Positions 7,219 through 11,979 of a DNA stretch of 11,979 bases are shown here, piece by piece; position 1 is the first letter of the stretch; each line of letters opens with the position of its first letter. The stretch comes from an uncultured Lachnospiraceae bacterium (GTDB lineage Bacteria; Bacillota; Clostridia; Lachnospirales; Lachnospiraceae). The stretch covers positions 1 through 11,979 of the forward strand of contig CAMWNY010000033.1 in NCBI GenBank assembly GCA_947175775.1, written 5' to 3'. The position numbers were made by a program, and so were the translations under genes. The notes under the pieces are model-generated. The model was not told the origin of the DNA, searched no databases, and saw nothing but the letters and a program-made list of their open reading frames with translations.

Positions 7219-7857
7219 TCAGTTACTGCTGCTGTAGTCCACATCATAATCCTTTTTCGCGGAGAATTTCGTCAGCATACCGTCCATTCCAAAACTCATA
7301 AAATACTGGTACTCAATCATTGTCGGCTGAGAAAACCACATGTTTTGGTCGCCTGTAAAGTCAGGAAATACTTCCCCTGCCTTTTCTCTTGAAAGCTCCG
7401 TAACGGGAACATTGTTGAACGTAATCTTATCCAACCCTGTTTTATCCGTAGTGCTCAGCGAAATTTCCATATAGGCAATCACCGCATCACCCATGCGGAC
7501 GTCTTCCTCGCCCGTAGCCAGTGAAACATGTGCAAACGTCGAATCCGTCAGCCAAATAGATGCACCGGAATAGTAGGAATTAGCCTCCAGCATTTCCTCC
7601 GGATCAATCTCATACTCATTAAACTGTTTGTCCGGCGTCATTTCGGATACCGTAACCTTCAAGCCTTTATCCAGCAATGCCTGCACTGTCGTTTCCCCGA
7701 CACGGATTTCCGTACCGTCAATGGAAACAGGATACAGCACTGCCTCCGGCTTCTCCTCCTCTTTTGCCTTTTCTTCTGATGCGCAGCCTGCCGTCATCAT
7801 GACCAACACAGTCAACAGCAATGCCATAACGTTTAATTTTTTTCTAATTGTTTTCAT
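7219..7857 (-). CDS. Predicted lipoprotein of unknown function
   Basis: This 212-residue protein has a lipoprotein signal: basic start MKTIRKK, hydrophobic stretch, lipobox TAGC with the lipidated Cys at 25, then a charged linker (SEEKAKEEEKPE). It should be tethered to the outer face of the membrane. The body begins with YPVSIDGTEIRVGETTVQAL, a small-domain pattern (G..i.vG.tTvq.L...G) seen in uncharacterised clostridial lipoproteins, and may contain a second related unit near FNNVPVTELSREKAGEVFPDF. The C-terminus ends in a Ser/Asn tail. Its ATG follows the TAA of the upstream gene with no gap, so translation is probably coupled. It is the last gene before the terminator at 7146-7184. No enzymatic motif is visible. 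Confidence 0.8.
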   Translation of the reverse strand: MKTIRKKLNVMALLLTVLVMMTAGCASEEKAKEEEKPEAVLYPVSIDGTEIRVGETTVQALLDKGLKVTVSEMTPDKQFNEYEIDPEEMLEANSYYSGASIWLTDSTFAHVSLATGEEDVRMGDAVIAYMEISLSTTDKTGLDKITFNNVPVTELSREKAGEVFPDFTGDQNMWFSQPTMIEYQYFMSFGMDGMLTKFSAKKDYDVDYSSSN

Positions 7858-8298
7858 TTAGTTTGACGCCATCCTTTCCTGTTTTGCTTTTCCTGAATAA
7901 ATTGCTGCCGCGAATAACAATCCGAAGCTTCCGAACAGACACACGAAATAAACGGTCGCAAGCGGTGTCGTAGAGGATACGCCCTCTATATTCGCAAACA
8001 GTCTGCCGTTGTTTGCCAAATATGCCGTAACCGTTGCTCCCTGCGGATATTGATATGTATTGTACGCGTTTTCAAGCTTGTATGATTCACCGTTGTACTC
8101 TACCGTAACTTCATAAAAGTCCGTATGCGTACCTGTGGAACGGTTTCTGATCTGCTTTGTCACCGCATCCAAAACGCGCACCTCGACTTCCTCATACTCA
8201 ATTTCCTGCCGGTCCACAACAAACCACATCACAACCGTGGCAATCAGGCATACCACGAATGCGCACCATAAAAGACCGGCTTTCTTTTTCATACTCAT
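7858..8298 (-). CDS. Small two-TM membrane protein, DUF3592-like
   Basis: This ~146-residue protein has a hydrophobic helix near the N-terminus (LLWCAFVVCLIATVVMWFVV), an extracytoplasmic beta-rich domain of about 85 residues, and a second helix (TVYFVCLFGSFGLLFAAAIY) before a short basic tail. The central part resembles the DUF3592 pattern: a variable VRVLDAVTK strand, FYEVTVEYNGESYKL, and a YPQGATVTAYLANNGRLF segment. Function is unknown. The start is uncertain: AAGGAGG, which overlaps the stop of the upstream YjbR gene, is 12 bases from the ATG at 8298 and only three from a TTG at 8307; ATG is preferred. It lies between the YjbR-family gene (17-base gap) and the lipoprotein, whose ATG directly follows its stop. 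Confidence 0.75.
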   Translation of the reverse strand: MSMKKKAGLLWCAFVVCLIATVVMWFVVDRQEIEYEEVEVRVLDAVTKQIRNRSTGTHTDFYEVTVEYNGESYKLENAYNTYQYPQGATVTAYLANNGRLFANIEGVSSTTPLATVYFVCLFGSFGLLFAAAIYSGKAKQERMASN

Positions 8299-8315
8299 GC
8301 CGAACAAATCCCTCC

Positions 8316-8693
8316 TTAATCTTGAACGTTTTTCTTTCTTTTTTGCACAATTCTGCGTGCTGTTTTCCCGACAATCAAATCATAGCTTTCCGCTATCATG
8401 CGTTTGATGTCGATTTCAGGAACGGAACCGTCAAGGATAATGGTATTCCAGTGTTCTTTGTTTTGATGCCAGCCCGGTATCACCGCCTCATATGTCTGAC
8501 GCCAAAAGTCCCTCCATTCCGGAGCGACTTTTACATTTACCCATATGTTCCCCTCGCGCTCATACACCAGCGCAAAGGTTTTCTTATTCTTCCGGTAACG
8601 GACAAGCTGCCAGTTGTCATCGTGAAACGGCGCGTCCTGATAAACATTCGGGAATGTCAGACAGTATGCCAGTGCCTCTTCTCTCGTTGTCAT
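8316..8693 (-). CDS. YjbR/MmcQ family protein (DUF419-type)
   Basis: This 125-residue cytosolic protein has the hallmark features of the YjbR/MmcQ family. They are a start of the form REEALAYCLTFPNVYQDAPF, a basic strand segment (WQLVRYRKNKKTFALVY), NIWVNVKVAPEWRDFWRQ, a PGWHQNKEHWNTIILDG segment and a final helix (DIKRMIAESYDLIVGK). The fold is related to a CyaY-like DNA-binding fold and a DNA-binding role has been suggested, but no definite function is established. The ATG at 8691-8693 is chosen because GAGGAG lies seven bases upstream; the earlier in-frame start at 8813 precedes the predicted promoter. It is the first gene of an operon with the DUF3592-like and lipoprotein genes. Confidence 0.85.
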   Translation of the reverse strand: MTTREEALAYCLTFPNVYQDAPFHDDNWQLVRYRKNKKTFALVYEREGNIWVNVKVAPEWRDFWRQTYEAVIPGWHQNKEHWNTIILDGSVPEIDIKRMIAESYDLIVGKTARRIVQKRKKNVQD

Positions 8694-8729
8694 ACACGAA
8701 CTCCTCTTTATACTCAGCGTTTTTTCGTT

Positions 8730-8768
8730 CCTGCTTTTTATCATAGCAGGTTTTTCCAAATTAGACAA
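8730..8768 (-). promoter_or_regulatory. Promoter of the YjbR-DUF3592-lipoprotein operon with flanking dyad
   Basis: On the - strand TTGTCT (8763-8768) and TATGAT (8740-8745) are 17 bases apart, giving a transcript start near 8733, about 40 bases before the ATG at 8693. The -10 box is bracketed by CCTGC (8730-8734) and GCAGG (8746-8750), an inverted repeat that could be an operator or a leader artefact. No intrinsic terminator for the preceding deacetylase gene was found between this promoter and 8838, so read-through is possible. Confidence 0.65.
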
Positions 8769-8838
8769 GTGTTTAGACACGTTTGGGGCAAAGCTATAGG
8801 GGCTGTATCGCATGCTCGAGGGACATTAGTTGTGCTGT

Positions 8839-9858
8839 CTATTCCGTTTCACACAAATCCAAGTCTGACAAAGGTCGAAATGTATACCCCATCTCCTCCC
8901 ACTTTGTCAGCAGTTCATCTAAGATTTCGCCGTTTGTCTGCGATGTGTTGTGCAGCAGCACGACTGCACCAGGGTGAATGCGCGTTGTCAATTTGTCAAA
9001 CGCCTCCGCGTGGCTTGGCTGTTTTTCGGTATCCCAGTCCACATAGGCAAGGCTCCAAAAGATAGTGCTGTAGCCGATTTCCTGCGCCATTTTGACGTTT
9101 GCGGCATTGCATTTGCCCTGCGGCGGACGGTAATAGTCCGAAAGCGGTTTCCCTGTAATTTCTTGAAACAAATCCGCCACATCATCCAGCTCTTTTTGAA
9201 ATGCCGCCTTGTCCGAGATTGACGACATATCAGGATGATGGTAAGTGTGATTGCCCACTGTGTGACCCTCATCAACCATACGCTTTACCAAATCGGGCGC
9301 GGTCTCCAAAAAATGTCCTACCACAAAAAAGGCTGCGGGCACGTGATGCTTTTTCAGCGCGTCCAATATCGGCTCTGTGTTGCCATTCTCGTATCCGCAG
9401 TCAAACGTGAGGTAAATAACCTTCTCGCTGTCATCTCCCACATAATAAGCGTCATACCATGCAAGGTCCTGCGCTGAGGCGTTTCCTACGGATTGTGTTC
9501 CAGGCTCGCCAAAAGAAAGTCCCCAGTCATCTGATGCAAACTTCAGTTCGAACCCTTCCGGCGGTTGTTTTTTGACCGTATTTTCTTCCGCCGTTTCGGT
9601 ATTGGGGCTGGCGGTGTCCTGTTCTTTCATTTCCTGTATTTGCGACTGCTGTTCTAATGTAGGATTCTCCATTGAGATATTTCCCACATCATTAAAATCA
9701 ACAACTTCTATGGACGATTCTTCCTCCCCTGCCTGTCCTGCTGCCGTGTCCTGTAATTTGGAACCGCTGCATCCTGTCAAAATCATTGCAACCGCACCTA
9801 TGGCAAAAACGCTCCCTGCATATCTGCCCCATTTTCTTATCCTTTCGTACTTCTTCAT
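8839..9858 (-). CDS. PdaA-type polysaccharide deacetylase lipoprotein (CE4)
   Basis: This 339-residue CE4 deacetylase probably removes N-acetyl groups from peptidoglycan sugars outside the membrane. Lipobox LTGC with Cys 30 is followed by an acidic linker to about residue 105. The catalytic domain has motif 1 YLTFDCGYENGNT (base D153), zinc motif GNHTYHHPDMS (H194, H198), YYRPPQGKCN (R224), FWSLAYVDWD and VVLLHN (H283). GYENGNT and NHTYHHPD are close to the PdaA muramic-delta-lactam group. The second Asp of the classical TFDDG is Cys here, where PdaA proteins also deviate. The ATG at 9856-9858 has GAGGG eight bases upstream; the ATG at 9873 lacks a good site. It is the third gene after the DUF3298-like lipoprotein and LysM genes, 30 bases from the latter. 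A spore-cortex role like PdaA, or lysozyme resistance, is inference. Confidence 0.9.
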   Translation of the reverse strand: MKKYERIRKWGRYAGSVFAIGAVAMILTGCSGSKLQDTAAGQAGEEESSIEVVDFNDVGNISMENPTLEQQSQIQEMKEQDTASPNTETAEENTVKKQPPEGFELKFASDDWGLSFGEPGTQSVGNASAQDLAWYDAYYVGDDSEKVIYLTFDCGYENGNTEPILDALKKHHVPAAFFVVGHFLETAPDLVKRMVDEGHTVGNHTYHHPDMSSISDKAAFQKELDDVADLFQEITGKPLSDYYRPPQGKCNAANVKMAQEIGYSTIFWSLAYVDWDTEKQPSHAEAFDKLTTRIHPGAVVLLHNTSQTNGEILDELLTKWEEMGYTFRPLSDLDLCETE

Positions 9859-9888
9859 AGCATTATCCCTCATATTTCCATCTTATCA

Positions 9889-10899
9889 TCAGTCCAAAAT
9901 CCGCTCCCGCACGCTTTTCTTCTCCGGCGGCAGATTGGATAGCTGACTGCAGATTCCGTCATAATATTCTTCAACCCACACAAACGGATTGTGAATCCCC
10001 GCAACTGCCCACGGCTCGGAGGGACTTAACTGAACATTATAACCGTTTACGGAAAAATCCGCAGCGTCCGCATCCGTAAGCTCCTCAAAATTCCCCGCCA
10101 TATAAAGCACAAGGTCCTCAATGCCTTCCTCCAGCTGAAATCCCGTAAGCTCCGCCTGAATGTGCTGCGTCTGACAAACTGCCTCACAGACATGAACGTC
10201 CAAACTGCCCGTATATCCGTACTGTGTCCCGTCAATCGCATAGCAATAAGAAAACAGATAAATATCCGCTCCGCTCTCCGACTGATATTGGTGGAACGTC
10301 AAATCCGAAACCTGCTTTTTGTAATGTGTATCCACATAATCCGTAATCAATTCCTGACAATGCTCCCAATCCGACAGGCTTTTTACTCCCGCTTCCTCTT
10401 TGTCTCGCAGCAGACAGACCACATTTCCGTCCGCCTTTCGCGCATAAAACGCATAATTGGAAAACGCCCCGCCCTCTTCCAAAATACCGAATGCCCAATT
10501 GTCCGGTGTTCCAAGGCGGTACTGCGGCGTTTTAATGCCGTTAACGCCTGTCCGCTTTTTCACATAGACATTGCGGTTAATTTGTAATTGCATGTCAGGA
10601 TAAATCAAATCGGGATTTTTTATCATGTCCGCATTCTGTCCCGCAAGCAAACGATACGCTTCGCCGTCCCCCAAAAGTTCCTCGCAAATGCGCCAAAGAC
10701 TATCCCCCTCGCGCACTGTATATTCTCCCAAATCTTCCGTCAGCACGGTGTAGTCTCCGCGCTCTTCCTGCGATACCTGATAGCGCGTCTGATACGGTTC
10801 CTTCGCGCACACTGCCGCAGCGCTGCCCAATGTCAAACTTCCTGCAAGCATTGTTATTCTTATTATTTTTGTTATTGCCGTTCTTTCCAATAATCCCAT
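9889..10899 (-). CDS. Secreted LysM-domain protein
   Basis: This 336-residue exported protein has a signal peptide of basic start plus hydrophobic IIRITMLAGSLTLGSAAAVCA, with cleavage likely after VCA; no lipobox. A single LysM peptidoglycan-binding domain lies at about residues 60-107 (GEYTVREGDSLWRICEELLG to IYPDMQLQI). The remaining ~220 residues are not recognised; they include FSYCYAIDGTQYGYTGSLDV and a C-terminal SNLPPEKKSVRERILD. The LysM should hold it on the cell wall. The ATG at 10897-10899 is preferred over the TTG at 10923; AGGAG is 13 bases upstream, rather far. It overlaps the 3' end of the preceding lipoprotein gene by 28 nt, pointing to translational coupling, and is followed after 30 bases by the deacetylase. 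Confidence 0.8.
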   Translation of the reverse strand: MGLLERTAITKIIRITMLAGSLTLGSAAAVCAKEPYQTRYQVSQEERGDYTVLTEDLGEYTVREGDSLWRICEELLGDGEAYRLLAGQNADMIKNPDLIYPDMQLQINRNVYVKKRTGVNGIKTPQYRLGTPDNWAFGILEEGGAFSNYAFYARKADGNVVCLLRDKEEAGVKSLSDWEHCQELITDYVDTHYKKQVSDLTFHQYQSESGADIYLFSYCYAIDGTQYGYTGSLDVHVCEAVCQTQHIQAELTGFQLEEGIEDLVLYMAGNFEELTDADAADFSVNGYNVQLSPSEPWAVAGIHNPFVWVEEYYDGICSQLSNLPPEKKSVRERILD

Positions 10900-11792
10900 A
10901 CGCTTGCGTTGTCTCCTAACCAAATGTTTTCCCGTAGTTCCTCACATTCCACAACCTCGCCGGTATTCTCCGACTTGTCATAAAGCTCCCAAAATTCCGA
11001 CTCTGTGCGCAGCGGTTCCAGGTCCGCCGCCGCAAAATGCCCGAAAAAGCTGTTATCCTTCGGCACATTGCCTGCAATTTTATTCACCTTTGGATCGTAT
11101 GAAATTCCGATGACAAAGTCCTTGTTTTCGTCTATGTAAAAAAACGGCGTAAAGATATAAGATTCCTCTGCCTCCTTGTCCTCTCCCAAAAACCATGCGG
11201 CAAATGTCTCACGCACGTCCTCGTCATTGGTAATCACACCGTCGTAATTTCCGTCCGCCTCCAACTGTTTGCACCAAAGTTCCATAAAGCTGTCGTCAAT
11301 TTTGAAAATATCGGCAAGCTGATACTGCTCGCCTGTCATCAGGTTGATATTGGCACACCGCTGCGTCATATGGACGTAATATACCGGCGAAACGGGTGCA
11401 TAGGCTTCCTGAAAGCCTACGCTCAGCAGATATTGACTGTGAAAGCCGACGTTGCAGTGCACATCGCTGCTGTAAATGGAATACTCTTCCTGCAATGCCT
11501 TGACTTCCTCATTTGGAGTGAGGTGCCAGTAGTTTACTTTTTCCATTGCCATGTCGTAAAGCGTCTTGTTAATCGCCTCCGTCTGTTCCCCGTCAATTCC
11601 CGACAGGATTGGATACTCTACCGTGACGACGTCCCAATAATCGTACTGTTCCGTGTACTCTGCAACGTACTGTTCTTTTTTGACTGTATAGTCTTTATAG
11701 CCTTTGGATGCGCCAAAGCTTCCGCATCCGCCCAGTCCAAGCAGTACACTAAGTACAATGACCATGATTTTTGTTTGTTTTTTCCGCATCAT
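10872..11792 (-). CDS. Lipoprotein with RsiV/PdaC-like DUF4163-DUF3298 domain
   Basis: This 306-residue lipoprotein has start MMRKKQTK, hydrophobic IMVIVLSVLLGL and lipobox LGGC. The mature part shows DUF4163/DUF3298 features: VTVEYPILSGIDGEQTEAIN near the start, then YYVHMTQRCANINLMTGEQY and QLADIFKIDDSF, then FFYIDENKDFVIGISYDP and a FAAADLEPL segment. These domains occur in the anti-sigma factor RsiV, where the extracellular part binds lysozyme, and in the deacetylase PdaC. Here there is no anti-sigma domain and no deacetylase in the same chain, but a deacetylase lies two genes downstream. The ATG at 11790-11792 follows AAGGGGGAT closely; the next codon is also ATG. It is first in the three-gene operon, and its end overlaps the LysM gene. 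The domain assignment is by pattern only and is moderately sure. Confidence 0.75.
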   Translation of the reverse strand: MMRKKQTKIMVIVLSVLLGLGGCGSFGASKGYKDYTVKKEQYVAEYTEQYDYWDVVTVEYPILSGIDGEQTEAINKTLYDMAMEKVNYWHLTPNEEVKALQEEYSIYSSDVHCNVGFHSQYLLSVGFQEAYAPVSPVYYVHMTQRCANINLMTGEQYQLADIFKIDDSFMELWCKQLEADGNYDGVITNDEDVRETFAAWFLGEDKEAEESYIFTPFFYIDENKDFVIGISYDPKVNKIAGNVPKDNSFFGHFAAADLEPLRTESEFWELYDKSENTGEVVECEELRENIWLGDNASVWDYWKERQ

Positions 11793-11846
11793 TTTATCCC
11801 CCTTGTCCCCTGAAACGTTCCGAATCTGCCATTTTTTGTTAGTTCT

Positions 11847-11901
11847 ATTGTATGGCTCCAACGCACCAAATTTGTATCAAAATTGTATCATAGTTGCATC
11901 A
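11847..11901 (-). promoter_or_regulatory. Candidate activator-controlled promoter with three 11-bp-spaced repeats
   Basis: On the + strand TTGTATCA (11872-11879), TTGTATCA (11883-11890) and TTGCATCA (11894-11901) form direct repeats with an exact 11-base period. On the coding strand (TGATRCAA) they sit just upstream of TACAAT (-10, 11847-11852). No -35 hexamer is present at the right distance; the nearest repeat occupies that place (about 11870-11875). This is the layout of OmpR/PhoB-family response-regulator boxes, which use 11-bp direct repeats overlapping the -35. The transcript would start near 11840, about 48 bases before the lipoprotein ATG. The repeat array is seen directly; the regulator class is inference. 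Confidence 0.55.
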
Positions 11902-11926
11902 TTTTCTTTCCTGCCCAATTCATAAA

Positions 11927-11979
11927 ATCGAGTAGGAGGCTAACCATTAGTTGATTAGCCGACCTCTCACACCACCGTG
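11927..11979 (-). mobile_element. 3' end of a group II intron (domain VI and part of domain V)
   Basis: On the - strand the window edge begins with CACGGTGGTGTGAGAGG, the 3' strand of a bacterial group II intron domain V running into domain VI. Domain VI folds as GAGAGG (complement of 11963-11968) pairing with CCT-A-CTC (complement of 11930-11936), and GGCTAA (11955-11960) pairing with TTAGCC (11938-11943). The unpaired A (complement of T 11933) is the expected branch-point adenosine, seven bases from a 3' terminus ending GAT. The intron would therefore end at 11927, with the downstream exon beginning at 11926. The reverse transcriptase/maturase gene, if present, lies beyond the right edge. 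Confidence 0.8.

Noticed and set aside
8157..9065. 302-codon open frame on the + strand
   Set aside because: It runs antisense across the YjbR gene and the deacetylase end, has no good ribosome site and no family features; the opposite-strand genes have clear motifs.
1..11979. CRISPR array, tRNA or rRNA genes, insertion-sequence transposase
   Set aside because: No spaced identical repeats of CRISPR size, no cloverleaf-type sequence and no transposase motifs were seen on either strand.

Overview
The window looks like chromosomal DNA of a low- to mid-GC Firmicute, most probably a gut Lachnospiraceae-type Clostridium relative. This is inferred from strong AGGAGG-type ribosome sites, lipobox lipoproteins, a PdaA-type deacetylase, a cytosolic GH36 alpha-galactosidase with a LacI-family regulator, and a secreted repeat protein of a kind common in that family. 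No rRNA, tRNA or CRISPR array is visible, and the species cannot be fixed.

Left part (1-2572, + strand): the 3' portion of a large repeat-rich surface protein. Its frame is open to the left edge, so the true start lies outside the window. It has about eight Ig-like beta-rich repeats, a Cys/His module and a Ser/Glu linker encoded by a 15-nt tandem repeat. From here to the right edge every gene is on the - strand. Between the convergent genes lie a 14-bp perfect hairpin and what looks like the last ~12 codons of a lost LacI-type gene.

Middle (2790-7218, - strand): a PIN-domain toxin with its overlapping antitoxin and its own promoter, then a LacI-family repressor and a GH36 alpha-galactosidase. 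The galactosidase is upstream of the repressor in transcription order, and a perfect 10-bp dyad covers the galactosidase stop codon. The two form a compact raffinose/melibiose-type unit without a transporter in view.

Right part (7219-11979, - strand): two envelope-related operons. The first, from a clear promoter, is a YjbR/MmcQ-family protein, a two-TM DUF3592-like protein and a lipoprotein, closed by an intrinsic terminator. The second is a lipoprotein resembling the RsiV/PdaC accessory domain (DUF4163/DUF3298), a secreted LysM protein and a PdaA-type peptidoglycan deacetylase lipoprotein. Its control region has three 8-bp direct repeats at 11-bp spacing overlapping the -35 position.

The right edge is the 3' end of a group II intron on the - strand, with domain VI and its bulged branch-point A intact. 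I did not find a wholly unfamiliar system. The best leads are the split PdaC-like operon with its repeat-array promoter, the intron directly upstream of it, and the toxin-antitoxin module bracketed by two LacI 3' ends.
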